Below, piece after piece: positions 43,266 to 52,457 of a DNA stretch of 64,000 bases. Numbering within the stretch: position 1 is the first letter of the stretch; each line of letters starts with the position of its first letter. Origin of the DNA: CAYVQE01 sp964454005 (lineage in GTDB: Bacteria > Myxococcota > B64-G9). The notes under the pieces were generated by a model, which was not told the origin of the DNA, ran no database searches, and saw only the letters and a list, made by a program, of their open reading frames with translations. Location: assembly GCA_964454005.1 (NCBI GenBank), contig CAYVQE010000013.1, forward strand, positions 12,265-76,264, read 5' to 3'. A program made the translations under genes and the position numbers.

Positions 43266-43350
43266 CTACAGGGAGTCGAGCAGGCCGATGATCTCGTCCG
43301 GCGGCGGGATGTCGGTCATGGAGTGGCCGTAGTGGACGACGAAGCGGACC
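43266..43350 (-). pseudogene. Possible 3' remnant of an unknown gene
   Basis: A minus-strand frame ending at TAG 43266-43268 reads RFVVHYGHSMTDIPPPDE and on to the stop, with strongly GC-biased third positions as in real genes here. Coding-like composition fades upstream, where the region overlaps the response-regulator leader. It may be a decayed gene end or a very short gene; the family is not recognised. Confidence 0.25.
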
Positions 43351-43453
43351 GGTCTCGATGGAACAAACCGACCCGGATGGGCTGCCTTGGATTTGCCAGC
43401 CCGCCCGGACGATGGTACACGAGAAGATCGAGGCTCCGCGGGAGGGGACGATC

Positions 43454-43828
43454 GTGGCGCGCATCCTGGTCATGGACGATGATGAGCACATCCGCATGCT
43501 GCTGCAGCGCTCGCTGGAACGCCGCGGCCACCAGGTGGTCATCGCGGCCGACGGCCGGGCCGGGATCGAGGCCTTCGCCGAGCAGCCGGCCGAGCTGCTG
43601 GTGGTCGATCTGATCATGCCCGAAAAGGAAGGCCTGGAGACCATCATGGAGCTGCGCCGCGACCATCCCGAGCTGCCCATCATCGCCATCTCCGGCGGCG
43701 GCCGGGTGGCGCCCAAGGGCTACCTGGACGTGGCCAAACGGCTGGGCGCGGCCAAGGTCTTCGCCAAGCCCTTCGACATGGACGCCTTCCACGCCGCCGT
43801 GGCCGAGCTGCTGGCGACCACCGGCTGA
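43454..43828 (+). CDS. Single-domain CheY-like response regulator
   Basis: 124 residues, receiver domain only. Acidic cluster MDDDEH, phospho-acceptor D52 in VVDLIMPEKEG, Ser in AISGGG and Lys in FAKPFD are all present, so it should be phosphorylated by a sensor kinase elsewhere. The GTG at 43454 has GGAGG eight bases upstream; a longer frame from 43358 adds 32 residues of poor coding character. The GYLDVAKRLGA segment is like those of stand-alone receivers. No histidine kinase is adjacent. Confidence 0.85.
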   Translation: MARILVMDDDEHIRMLLQRSLERRGHQVVIAADGRAGIEAFAEQPAELLVVDLIMPEKEGLETIMELRRDHPELPIIAISGGGRVAPKGYLDVAKRLGAAKVFAKPFDMDAFHAAVAELLATTG

Positions 43829-43847
43829 GACCTGCCGTTCCGAAACT

Positions 43848-43861
43848 GCCGCCCGAGCGGC
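43848..43861 (+). terminator. Short hairpin after the response regulator
   Basis: GCCGC-CCGA-GCGGC, a 5-bp perfect stem 20 bases after the stop. It is weak by length, but very GC-rich and well placed. Confidence 0.35.
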
Positions 43862-43870
43862 GGCCTGTGC

Positions 43871-43876
43871 TAGAAT
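43871..43876 (+). promoter_or_regulatory. Possible -10 element (TAGAAT) before the first anchor-D lipoprotein gene
   Basis: TAGAAT sits 54 bases before the ATG at 43930 in a locally AT-rich patch. No convincing -35 hexamer is seen at 16-18 bases. The same TAGAAT word precedes the next large lipoprotein gene (47147-47152), which is why I list both. Confidence 0.3.
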
Positions 43877-43929
43877 AGGGACGATTGCGACGATCGGGTG
43901 GATCACCCGCCACGTTCGGGAGTGACGGC

Positions 43930-46900
43930 ATGCATGCGATTGAATTCCGGATTTCCTTCCTGTGTTTGGCTGCGGCCGCGCTGCTGGCCGGCTGCGACGG
44001 CTCGTCGACCCCTTCGGACACGCTGGACTTCTGCAGTCAGGACGCCGACTGCCCCTTCGGCCAGTTCTGCGACGACGGGGTGTGCTCGGCCGGGCTGGGA
44101 CCCTGCGGCGAGTTCGATGAATGTCCCCCGGGTCAGACCTGCCGCCACGGCGCCTGTGTGGCCGATAGCGGCGGCGACGGCGGGGTCGACGGCGGAGACG
44201 ACGGCGGGGTCGACGGCGGCGACGATGCCACCGGTGAACCCGACATCCTGATCGTCAGCCCGCCGCCCAGCGGCGATCCGCCAAGCTACCAGCTCAACTT
44301 CGGCAACGTGGCCGTGGGAGTGGCTGCCGAGCAGCAGGTCGCGGTGGAGAACACCGGCGACGCCGAGCTACGCATCCTGCAGCTCAACCTGGGCCTGGGC
44401 GAAGGCAACGAGGACTTCTCGGTACCGGCCGAGGTGCTCGACGCTCTGCCGCTGGTGCTGGCCCCGGGCGAGCAGGCCGCGCTGGACGTGGTTTACCTGG
44501 CCTCCGACGGCACCACCGACCACGGCGTGCTGGACATCATCTCCAACGATCCCGACGAGCCCTCGGTGCGCATCGAGCTGCTCAGCGAGTTCAAGGGCGA
44601 GGCCGCCGTCGAGTTCAGCCCGCGGATGCTCGACTTCGGCGATGTACCGGTCGGCCAGACCAGCGACCCGCTGCTGCTGACCATCGCCAACCAGGGCACC
44701 GGCAACGCGGTGCTGACGATCGAGGACGTGCGCTTCGCCATGGCCCAGAACCCGGATTTCTCGCTGGAGCTGACCGATGTCGACGGCCAGCCGGTGGCGC
44801 TGCCGGAGCTGCTCAACAACGGCGACGCGCTGGATGCCCGGGTCAGCTACCACCCGCAGGCGGCCGAGGAAGACGGCGACGAGCTGGTGGTGGCCTCCGA
44901 CGACCCGCTGCAGCCCAGCGCCGCGGTGCCGCTGAGCGGCCAGGGGGTGATCGGCGCGGTCGAACTCGCGCCCAGCCCCATCGACCTGGGCCAGGTGCGC
45001 GTCGGCGCGAGCGCCGAGCAAGCGGTGACCATCACCAACGCCGGCGGCGCTCCGCTTTCGCTGACCGGGGTGGCCCTGGCCGAGGCCGGGCCCGACTGGA
45101 CGCTGAACTCGGTCGACCTCGACCTGGCCGGGCTGGCCGACGCCCCGCACCCGCTGGAGCCGGGCGCTGCGGTCGAGGTGCTGCTGGCCTATGCCCCGGC
45201 CGCGGCCGGCGAAGCCTCGGCGCAGCTGGTGGTCGAGCACACGGGGCCATCCAGCCCCATCCAGGCGGCGGCCAGCGCCAGCGGCTACGTGCCGGCGGCC
45301 ATCGAACTCGAGCCCGACCCGCCGCTGCTGGCCTTCGGCGACGTGCAGATCGACGTGGCCAGCGGCCAGAGTGACGAGCGCAGCCTGCCGTTGACCATCC
45401 ACAACAGCGGCGGTGAGCCGCTGCGCATCGAGGCCATCGCCCTGGCCGCCGGCACCTCGCCGGAGTTCAGCTGGACGCCGGCCAGCCTGGCGCCGATCGC
45501 GGTCGGCGAGCAGGCGGTGCTCGACGTCACCTTCGCCCCCACCGGCACCGGCACCAAGACCGGCCTGCTGCTGCTCGACAGCAACGACCCGGACGTCGAG
45601 TTCGACGGCCAGGTGGGCCGGGTGGGCGTGGAACTCGAAGCCCGCGGCACCGACCCGCTGCTGTTCGTCTCGCCGGCGGCCGGCCACGACTTCGGGGTGA
45701 CCAGCATCGGCGAGCACAAGACGCTGGACGTCACCGTGCGCAACGCCTCGGGCTTTCCGCTGCTGCTCGAGGCCGTGCACCTGACCGCCGGCTCGGCGGC
45801 GGCCTACTCCTTGAGCGACCTGCCGGCGCTGCCGCTGACCATCCCCGACTCCAACACCGAGGTGCACTTCACCGTCGACTACCTGCCCACCAGCCAGGGC
45901 GATCACAGCGGCGCGGTCGAGATCGTCTCTTCGGACCTGGGCAACTCGCTGGTCACCCTGTCGCTCGAAGGCCAGTGCCAGGGTTGCCCGGCCGGCACCG
46001 CCGACTGCGATCCGGGCGTGCCCGGCTGCGAGACCGACATCCTCAACGACGACGGCAACTGCGGCGGCTGCGGCGTGGTCTGCGAAGCGCTGCACGGCAG
46101 CAACAGCTGCGTCGCCGGCGAATGCCAGCCGGACTGCGACCCGCTGTGGGGCGACTGCAGCGACCCCACCGACGGCTGCGAGACGCCGCTCGATACCCTG
46201 AGCGACTGCGGCGGCTGCGGCATTTCCTGCGCCCTGCCCCACGCCGACGCCACCTGTGAAGGCGGCAGCTGTGCGGTGGCCGCCTGCGACGACGGCTACG
46301 GCGACTGCACTGCAGAAGCCGGCTGCGAGACCCACACCTACAGCGACCCGAACAACTGCGGCGCCTGCGGCAACACCTGCAGCAACGCCCACGGCAGCAC
46401 CGACTGCATCGCCGGCGGCTGCGTCCCGGACTGCGACCCGCTGTGGGGCGACTGCGACGGCGACCCCGACGACGGCTGCGAGACCCCGCTCGACACCCTG
46501 AGCGACTGCGGCGGCTGCGGCCAGGGCTGCGCGCTGGCCCACGCCAGCGAGACCTGCGACACCGGCTCCTGCGAGATCAGCGCCTGCGCCGACGGCTGGT
46601 GCGACATGAACGCCCTGCCCGGCGACGGTTGCGAGCACGACCTGGATACCAACCCGGCCTGCGGCAACTACTTCGACATCGGCATCATCTCGGGCGACGA
46701 CAGCAACGACGAGGTCAGCGAGACCGGCGTCGGCGAGCAGTGGCTGCGGCTGCGGGTCACCGAGAACAACAACAGCATCCTCTACCTGAGCGCCATCATC
46801 TGGCTCGATGTCCCTACCGGGACCGACTACGACCTGCACGTCTACTGCGACAACTGCTCCGACTCGGCCGGCTCCTCGTACGCCGGCGGCTCGACCAACG

Positions 46901-47052
46901 AGCGGGTGGACACCCGCTGGAGCGATTCCTGGGGCAGCGACGACTCGCGCTATCTCTACATCCACGTGATCTTCTACTCGGGCAACAACTGCAGCCCGTG
47001 GACGCTGACCGCCGGCGGCAACTACGAGGTCGCCGACGAGACCTGCGATTGA
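43930..47052 (+). CDS. Large lipoprotein with choice-of-anchor-D Ig-like repeats and Cys-rich modules
   Basis: 1,040 residues. Lipoprotein signal ending LLAGC; ATG 43930 with GGGAG upstream. A short Cys-rich segment (CPFGQFCDDGVCS) and a Gly/Asp linker precede about six Ig-like beta-sandwich repeats of 100-110 residues, each with LDFGDVPVGQT-type openings and LTIANQGTG-type strands (choice-of-anchor D/ASH-like). A Cys-rich region follows with repeated DCGGCGxxC and CETPLDTLSDCGGCG units (46040-46650). The last 120 residues look like a PPC-type beta domain (GTDYDLHVYCDNCSD, WTLTAGGNYEV). Likely a cell-surface structural or adhesive protein. It shares domain type with the next gene. Confidence 0.82.
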   Translation: MHAIEFRISFLCLAAAALLAGCDGSSTPSDTLDFCSQDADCPFGQFCDDGVCSAGLGPCGEFDECPPGQTCRHGACVADSGGDGGVDGGDDGGVDGGDDATGEPDILIVSPPPSGDPPSYQLNFGNVAVGVAAEQQVAVENTGDAELRILQLNLGLGEGNEDFSVPAEVLDALPLVLAPGEQAALDVVYLASDGTTDHGVLDIISNDPDEPSVRIELLSEFKGEAAVEFSPRMLDFGDVPVGQTSDPLLLTIANQGTGNAVLTIEDVRFAMAQNPDFSLELTDVDGQPVALPELLNNGDALDARVSYHPQAAEEDGDELVVASDDPLQPSAAVPLSGQGVIGAVELAPSPIDLGQVRVGASAEQAVTITNAGGAPLSLTGVALAEAGPDWTLNSVDLDLAGLADAPHPLEPGAAVEVLLAYAPAAAGEASAQLVVEHTGPSSPIQAAASASGYVPAAIELEPDPPLLAFGDVQIDVASGQSDERSLPLTIHNSGGEPLRIEAIALAAGTSPEFSWTPASLAPIAVGEQAVLDVTFAPTGTGTKTGLLLLDSNDPDVEFDGQVGRVGVELEARGTDPLLFVSPAAGHDFGVTSIGEHKTLDVTVRNASGFPLLLEAVHLTAGSAAAYSLSDLPALPLTIPDSNTEVHFTVDYLPTSQGDHSGAVEIVSSDLGNSLVTLSLEGQCQGCPAGTADCDPGVPGCETDILNDDGNCGGCGVVCEALHGSNSCVAGECQPDCDPLWGDCSDPTDGCETPLDTLSDCGGCGISCALPHADATCEGGSCAVAACDDGYGDCTAEAGCETHTYSDPNNCGACGNTCSNAHGSTDCIAGGCVPDCDPLWGDCDGDPDDGCETPLDTLSDCGGCGQGCALAHASETCDTGSCEISACADGWCDMNALPGDGCEHDLDTNPACGNYFDIGIISGDDSNDEVSETGVGEQWLRLRVTENNNSILYLSAIIWLDVPTGTDYDLHVYCDNCSDSAGSSYAGGSTNERVDTRWSDSWGSDDSRYLYIHVIFYSGNNCSPWTLTAGGNYEVADETCD

Positions 47053-47121
47053 CCCCCGAGTTCGACCCGGCTTGACAGCCACCGGGCCACTTGCGACCAT
47101 CGGGGGCGAACGCGCGTCAAC

Positions 47122-47152
47122 TTGTCGCAGGCAGCCAGGTTTGCGATAGAAT
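47122..47152 (+). promoter_or_regulatory. Possible promoter of the second anchor-D lipoprotein gene
   Basis: TTGTCG at 47122-47127 and TAGAAT at 47147-47152 are separated by 19 bases, longer than the ideal 17. The ATG at 47223 lies 70 bases downstream. Confidence 0.35.
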
Positions 47153-47222
47153 GGAGTTAATGCCACCCGCCGGCCGGCGCTCTGGCCGCGCAACGGGACG
47201 GGTCGGCACACTGGAGGCGCCC

Positions 47223-49550
47223 ATGCGGTCTTCGCGGATGTTGTTGCTGTCTCTCGCCGGCCTGCTGTGGCTGGCCACCACCGCCTGCGACTGCGGCGAC
47301 ACCGGCTTCGAGGAGACCAATCCGGTGCTCGAGTTCTACGCGGTGGCCGAGACACCGGGCGCCCCGGCGCTGGACGCCATGAACCCCATCCCGGACGACG
47401 ACCGCATCGGGGTAGCCTTCGGCCTGGTGGACGTGGGCCTGGTGGCCCACCGCTACCTGTTTTTGCGCAATACCGGCAAGGGCGACCTGCTGCTGCTGGG
47501 CGCCGAGATCGATCCGGCCAGCAGCGGCGACTTCGTCATCGGCTGCCTGGACGGCGGGCAGTTCGTCACCGACTGCGCCACCAGCCCGCAGCAGCCGCTG
47601 CGCATCGTGCCCGGCCGCGACCTGGTGGTCGAGATCCGCTACGCCCCGGCCGCCGCCGGCGCCGACAACGGGTCGTTCGAGCTGCTGTTCAACGTGGCCG
47701 ATCCGCAGCGGGTCATCGTGGAGCTGACCGCCGAGGCGGTGACACCCGAGGTCCAGGTCTGCTTCGCCGACTGCGTCGGCGACCGGGCCGATCCGGCCTG
47801 CGCCGGTGCCGCCTTGCTGTGCAACGACGCGGTCGAGCGCGATCAGTTCGTGCTGCGCTTCGGTGAGGTGGCGATGGAGGAGGCAGCCGAGCGCCGGGTG
47901 ACCGTGCGCAACCTGGGCCAGCAGCCGCTGGACGTGACCGCGGTGGATCTGGCCAGCGTCAGCCACCAGCAGTACACGCTGGACCTGACCGGCAGCGGCC
48001 TGCCGGGCGAGCTGGCCGCCGGCGCCGAGACCGAGCTGACCGTGCGCTTCGCCCCGCAGTGGGGCGGGCCGCACAGCGACAATCTGGTGGTCCAGTCCAG
48101 CGACGTCAACGAGCCCGAGGTGGTGGTGCAGCTCGCCGGCCAGGGGGTGGCGCCCCGGGTGTGCCCCGAGCCGCTGCTGCTCGACTTCGGCAACGTGCAG
48201 GTGGGCGAGCCGGTGGTGGAGCGCTTCCGCCTGGAGAGCTGCGGACTGGAGCAGCTGCACCTGATGGAGCTGGCGCTCAACGCCGGCACCAGCCCGGACT
48301 TCAGCCTGCCCGACCCGCCCAACCTGCCGCAGAACCTGGACCCGGGCGCAGCCATCGAGGTCGAGGTGCAGTACCTGCCGCAGTCGGCCGGCTCGGACTC
48401 GGGCGGGGTGGACATTTTCTCCAACGACCAGTCGGCCGATCCGGACAGCGGCCTGACCGGTACGGTGGTGCTGCAGGGCAACGCGGTGGATCGAGCCTGT
48501 GACATCCAGGCCACCCCCTTCGCCATCAACTTCGGGGTGGTGGTGGTGGACACGGCCACCCCCATGGACGTGGTCATCGCCAACGTGGGCACCGATCCCT
48601 GCACCATCTCGGACATCGCCATCACCACCAACTCGGCCGACGACGAGTTCAGCCTGACCCACAACCCCGGCGCCCAGACCCTGGCCGCCGGCGACATGAT
48701 CACGGCCACCGTGGAGTACCACCCGCTGGGCCCCGACCTGGGCCAGGACACCGGCATACTCAGCGTGTTCGCCAACGACAAGGACACCGACGAGGTGCGC
48801 ATCGACCTCAACGGCTTCTCGGTGCCGCCGGAGGGCGACGGTCCGGTGGCGGTCTGCTCGGTCAACCCCACCCAGGCGGCGCCCTTCCAGACGGTGACCT
48901 GGGACGGCTCGCAGTCCTACGACAACAACAACCGGCCGCTGGTCGAGTACCGTTGGGAGATCTTCGCCTTCCCGCCGGGCTCCGGCTCCACCCTGCGCGG
49001 CAGCGGTGCCACCCGCACCACCGAGGTCGACTTCGCCGGCGACTACATCGCCTCGCTGGTGGTGGTCAACGATCTGGGCCAGACCTCATCGCGCTGCTAC
49101 GCCACCACCACCGTCACCCCGACCCAGGATCTGTGGATCGAGATGTTCTGGCAGCACAGCGGCGACGACATGGACCTGCACCTGCTGTCGCCGACGGGCA
49201 CCCCGCGCACCGCCGGCGACTGTTACTACGCCAACTGCGTGCCGGTCATGGGCATGACCCTGGAGTGGGGCGTGGCCGGCTATGCCGGCGACAACCCGCG
49301 GCTGGATCGCGACGACATCTCGGGCGACGGGCCGGAGAACATCAACATCGCCAACCCCATCGACGGCAGCTACACCGTGTTCGTCCACGACTTCCCGGGT
49401 TCGGCCTACCAGTCGGGCAACGAGGTGACGGTCAAGGTCTACGTCGACGGGGTCTTCCAGCAGGAGTTCAACCACACCATGGTCGGCGAGGACGACGACT
49501 GGTACGTCTGCACCGTGGAGTGGCCCTCGGGCACGGTCACCCCCTACTGA
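47223..49550 (+). CDS. Lipoprotein with choice-of-anchor-D and PKD-like domains
   Basis: 775 residues. Signal ends ATTAC, followed by DCG; the ATG at 47223 has GGAGG seven bases upstream. Four to five Ig-like anchor-D repeats (LLLDFGNVQVGEPVV, FAINFGVVVVDTATP and others) are followed by a PKD-like fold (TVTWDGSQSYDNNNRPLVEYRWEI) and a C-terminal beta domain with Asp-rich loops (SGDDMDLHLLSPTG, IDGSYTVFVHDFPG) as in PPC/DUF2135-type domains. No catalytic motif. It is probably an outer-surface protein working with its upstream neighbour. Confidence 0.8.
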   Translation: MRSSRMLLLSLAGLLWLATTACDCGDTGFEETNPVLEFYAVAETPGAPALDAMNPIPDDDRIGVAFGLVDVGLVAHRYLFLRNTGKGDLLLLGAEIDPASSGDFVIGCLDGGQFVTDCATSPQQPLRIVPGRDLVVEIRYAPAAAGADNGSFELLFNVADPQRVIVELTAEAVTPEVQVCFADCVGDRADPACAGAALLCNDAVERDQFVLRFGEVAMEEAAERRVTVRNLGQQPLDVTAVDLASVSHQQYTLDLTGSGLPGELAAGAETELTVRFAPQWGGPHSDNLVVQSSDVNEPEVVVQLAGQGVAPRVCPEPLLLDFGNVQVGEPVVERFRLESCGLEQLHLMELALNAGTSPDFSLPDPPNLPQNLDPGAAIEVEVQYLPQSAGSDSGGVDIFSNDQSADPDSGLTGTVVLQGNAVDRACDIQATPFAINFGVVVVDTATPMDVVIANVGTDPCTISDIAITTNSADDEFSLTHNPGAQTLAAGDMITATVEYHPLGPDLGQDTGILSVFANDKDTDEVRIDLNGFSVPPEGDGPVAVCSVNPTQAAPFQTVTWDGSQSYDNNNRPLVEYRWEIFAFPPGSGSTLRGSGATRTTEVDFAGDYIASLVVVNDLGQTSSRCYATTTVTPTQDLWIEMFWQHSGDDMDLHLLSPTGTPRTAGDCYYANCVPVMGMTLEWGVAGYAGDNPRLDRDDISGDGPENINIANPIDGSYTVFVHDFPGSAYQSGNEVTVKVYVDGVFQQEFNHTMVGEDDDWYVCTVEWPSGTVTPY

Positions 49551-49647
49551 CCGCGCCGGCCGGGCAGCGCTCGCCACGCAAAATTCCTTGCCTCCAGCGG
49601 CCGGTCGGCCCAAAATCGGGCTGCAGCGAAACCGCGGGAGGGACGTC

Positions 49648-50001
49648 ATGGAGACCGACGACAAGCTGGCCATCTGCCGGGTGGTGGCGCAGGCCATCCT
49701 GGCCGACGGCGCCCTGACCGACGCCGAGCACAACATGCTCGACCGCCTGATGGACGGCTACGGCCTGACCGAGGAGCAGCGCCGCGACGTCACCCGGCGC
49801 AACGTCGAAGACGATCCGGTCGAGCTGGTGGCCGGGGTGGCCGAGGAGGCCAAGCAGGAGCTGATCGCCGAGATGGCCCGGGCCATCACCGCCGACGGTC
49901 AGGTGGCCCCGGCCGAAAACCGCACCATCAAGGCGGTGGCCGCCGCCCTGGGCATCAGCAGCGAACAAGTCGACCAGGCCATCGCCGGGGCCGGTGACTG
50001 A
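49648..50001 (+). CDS. TerB-like small helical protein
   Basis: 117 residues, cytoplasmic. Two helical halves each carry an acidic loop: ILADGALTDAEHNMLDRL and ITADGQVAPAENRTIKAVAAALG. This D-G-x-[LV]-x-x-x-E pattern is the metal-binding hallmark of TerB/DUF533-type proteins, linked to tellurite resistance and stress or membrane-associated signalling. The ATG at 49648 follows GGGAGGG. No other ter gene is in the window, so a tellurite role is not implied. Confidence 0.78.
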   Translation: METDDKLAICRVVAQAILADGALTDAEHNMLDRLMDGYGLTEEQRRDVTRRNVEDDPVELVAGVAEEAKQELIAEMARAITADGQVAPAENRTIKAVAAALGISSEQVDQAIAGAGD

Positions 50002-50077
50002 GCGGCCGCCCGCGCGAACCGGCCGCCATCCCCGGGCCGGCTGGTGTTTTTCCGCCGGGGCTGGCAAGATCAACCCG

Positions 50078-51475
50078 ATGAAGGCTCTTCGAGACACCAT
50101 CGCCTCGCTACTGGCCACCGCGGTCTGTGCGGTCTGCGCGGTCTGCGCGGCCTGCAGCGGCGGCGGCGACGAATGCCGGGTCGACGGCGATTGCCCGGCG
50201 GGCAGTTTCTGTCAGGGCGGCGACTGCGCCTACGACTGCGTGTTCGACCGCGACTGCCCGGAGGACTTCCGCTGCGATACGCGCGGCCGCTGCGAGCGCG
50301 GCTGCGCCGAGACCAACGGCGGCGTCGAGGCCTGCGACGGGCTGGACAACGACTGCGACGGCGACACCGACGAGGAATGGCCCGATCTGGGCACAGCCTG
50401 CTCCAACGAGGGCTGCCCGGAAGGCCTGTGGGTGTGCACGAGCGACGGCGCCGGGCTGGAGTGCGACGGCCCGCGACCGGCCGCAGACGACGCCACCTGC
50501 GACGGCGTCGACGACGACTGCGACGGTTACACCGACGACGACGTCGAATCGCCGCGGCCCTGCCCGCTGCAAGATGGCCTGTGCGCCGGCGCCCAGCAGC
50601 ACTGCGAGGACGGTGCCTGGAGCCGCTGCGACTACGGGCCGGGCTATACCGCCGGGGTGGACGAGAACTGCGACGGGGTAGACGAGGACTGCGACGGCGC
50701 CACCGACGAGGACGCGGCCGCGCTCCCGGTGGCCGAACTCGGTGCGCAGGCCGGCGACGGGCTGGACAACAACTGCAGCGGGGTGGCCGACGAACCCGGC
50801 GGGGTGATGGTGCCCATCGGCCAGGGCGTGGCCATCGACGCCTACGAGGTCGTTCTGACCCCGGCGGCCGACTGCGCCGATCCCGACGCCTACGGCCTGG
50901 GGTCCGACGACTATCCCGCGGGCTTTCCGGCCGCCGGTCAACGCACGACCGAGGTCTACGCCTGCTCGCTGCCCGGCCGGTTGCCCTCCGGCCACGTCAG
51001 CTGGTACCGGGCCCAATGGGCCTGCCAGGCCCAGGGCAAGCGGTTGTGCACCGGCGCCGAATGGTGGCGCGCCTGCGCCGGCAGCCAGTCGCTGGCCTTT
51101 CCCTACGGCCAGTATCTGGTGCCGGCCGTGTGCAACATCGGCTTTCCCGAACCCGGCAGCAAGGCCGCCACCGGCGACTTCGCCGACTGCACCAATGACT
51201 ACGGCTGCTACGACATGAGCGGCAATGTGCTGGAGTGGGTGGCCGACGACAGCGACTTCGGCCCGGACAGCGCCCTGGTGGCCGGCGGCGCCTATTATTG
51301 CCAGCTCTGCGATGACGGCGCCCGGTGCCGCCCGTGCCGCACGGACGGCGCGGACGATTTCGAGGTCGACAAGATGGCCAACTGCTACCCCGACCCCAAC
51401 CGCGACTACGAGAGCCACCCCCGCGCAACGGTCGAGCCTTTCATGGGCACCCGCTGCTGCTGGGACATCCCCTGA
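50078..51475 (+). CDS. Lipoprotein with MopE-like metal-binding repeats and an FGE/sulfatase-modifying-factor-like domain
   Basis: 465 residues. Signal with repeated VCAVCAVCAACS, a lipobox. Residues about 30-230 contain Cys-rich segments and at least four MopE-type DGLDNDCDG/DGVDDDCDG motifs, acidic loops that bind calcium or copper. The C-terminal 220 residues are an FGE-sulfatase-like fold: HVSWYRAQWACQAQGKRLCTGAEWW, YDMSGNVLEWVADD and a terminal MGTRCCWDIP. Such domains occur both in formylglycine-generating enzymes and in binding proteins; enzymatic activity is unproven. Its last 63 bases reappear as a diverged copy at 55684-55746. Confidence 0.82.
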   Translation: MKALRDTIASLLATAVCAVCAVCAACSGGGDECRVDGDCPAGSFCQGGDCAYDCVFDRDCPEDFRCDTRGRCERGCAETNGGVEACDGLDNDCDGDTDEEWPDLGTACSNEGCPEGLWVCTSDGAGLECDGPRPAADDATCDGVDDDCDGYTDDDVESPRPCPLQDGLCAGAQQHCEDGAWSRCDYGPGYTAGVDENCDGVDEDCDGATDEDAAALPVAELGAQAGDGLDNNCSGVADEPGGVMVPIGQGVAIDAYEVVLTPAADCADPDAYGLGSDDYPAGFPAAGQRTTEVYACSLPGRLPSGHVSWYRAQWACQAQGKRLCTGAEWWRACAGSQSLAFPYGQYLVPAVCNIGFPEPGSKAATGDFADCTNDYGCYDMSGNVLEWVADDSDFGPDSALVAGGAYYCQLCDDGARCRPCRTDGADDFEVDKMANCYPDPNRDYESHPRATVEPFMGTRCCWDIP

Positions 51476-51639
51476 GCCCGAGCGTTGTTGAGGCCAGCGT
51501 TTGCCCCAAGGGCCCGCTTCTCGATCCGCAGAAATCGCAGCCGAGGTGAGATATGATGGAAAATCAGGGGCGAGGCGGTCGGCTTGCAGCAGGTCCAGCC
51601 GGCGGGCTTCCGAATGCCTGAATATCACCCGGCCGGTCG

Positions 51640-52338
51640 ATGTCAAACAGTGCCATGTACCCTGGGGCCGCACCGCGAACCGATGCCGCGAAGCAAGCGT
51701 CCGTCACGCCAGGCGAAGGCAGCCTGGATCCGAACGCCTTTCGCTCGGGAGACCCGCGCGCCCTGGAGCGAGTCTACCGGGCCTACGTGGATCAGGTGGC
51801 CGTGCTGATCCGGCGCGGTTTCGTCTACAGCCGCGGCAAGGTCGCGGCGGTGCCGGGCGTGGCCGACCCCCAGACCCAGTGCGATCTGATCCAGGAGACC
51901 TTCTCGCGCCTGTTCGCCGAGCGAGCGCGGCAGGCCTACGACCCGGCCCATCCGCTGCGGCCCTACCTGTTGCGGATCGCCAAGAACCTGATGATCGATC
52001 GGCTGCGCCGATCGGGCCGCGAGGTCTCTCCGTCGGACTGTGCCGCAGGCGCCAGCCTGGGCGACATCGACGAGATCCTGGACTCGGATCAGCCCCTGCC
52101 CGACGAGGATCCGGCCAGCCTGGCCCACTTCAACCGCCAGCGGGAGGCCACCCGGAATTGGGCCGCGGCGCTGCCCGAGGAGCTGCGGGCCGTCTACCGG
52201 TTTCGCTACGAGCAGGCCATGGGTCAGGAACAGACCGCCGCCGGGCTGGGGATCAGCCGCCGACGGGTGCGCACCCTGGAGGGCCGCCTGCGCCGATTGC
52301 TGCGCAAGCACCTGAAGAAAAAAAGGTTGTGGCCATGA
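51640..52338 (+). CDS. Sigma-70 family (ECF-like) RNA polymerase sigma factor
   Basis: 232 residues. Region 2 (RALERVYRAYVDQVAVLIRR, DLIQETFSRLF, YLLRIAKNLMIDRLRR) and region 4 (LPEELRAVYRFRYEQAMGQEQTAAGLGISRRRVRTLEGRLRRLLRKHL) with a helix-turn-helix are clear. The linker is acidic (DIDEILDSDQPLPDEDPAS). Start is ATG 51640 or the in-frame ATG 51655; neither has a strong ribosome-binding site. It heads a cluster with a Cys-rich lipoprotein, a single-pass membrane protein (possible anti-sigma factor) and a caspase-fold protein, and it probably directs their transcription. Confidence 0.88.
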   Translation: MSNSAMYPGAAPRTDAAKQASVTPGEGSLDPNAFRSGDPRALERVYRAYVDQVAVLIRRGFVYSRGKVAAVPGVADPQTQCDLIQETFSRLFAERARQAYDPAHPLRPYLLRIAKNLMIDRLRRSGREVSPSDCAAGASLGDIDEILDSDQPLPDEDPASLAHFNRQREATRNWAAALPEELRAVYRFRYEQAMGQEQTAAGLGISRRRVRTLEGRLRRLLRKHLKKKRLWP

Positions 52339-52457
52339 ACCGAGGGCGGCAAAAAAAACGGCCAGGCCCGGGGCCCGTGCGTAGGGGCGGTATGGGGCGC
52401 GGGCAACCAGGCGCGCAGGCCCCGTGGCGACAACGCATGACGAGGAGACGACTTGCC

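Noticed and set aside
44368..47355. 995-residue minus-strand open frame opposite the anchor-D lipoprotein
   Set aside because: High GC removes stop codons from the reverse frame; the composition is Val/Ala/Gln/Arg-rich without motifs, and the opposite strand encodes recognisable Ig-like repeats.
50078..51475. Active formylglycine-generating enzyme
   Set aside because: The fold is recognisable, but I could not locate the catalytic cysteine pair in its usual place, and the lipoprotein/MopE context favours a binding role.
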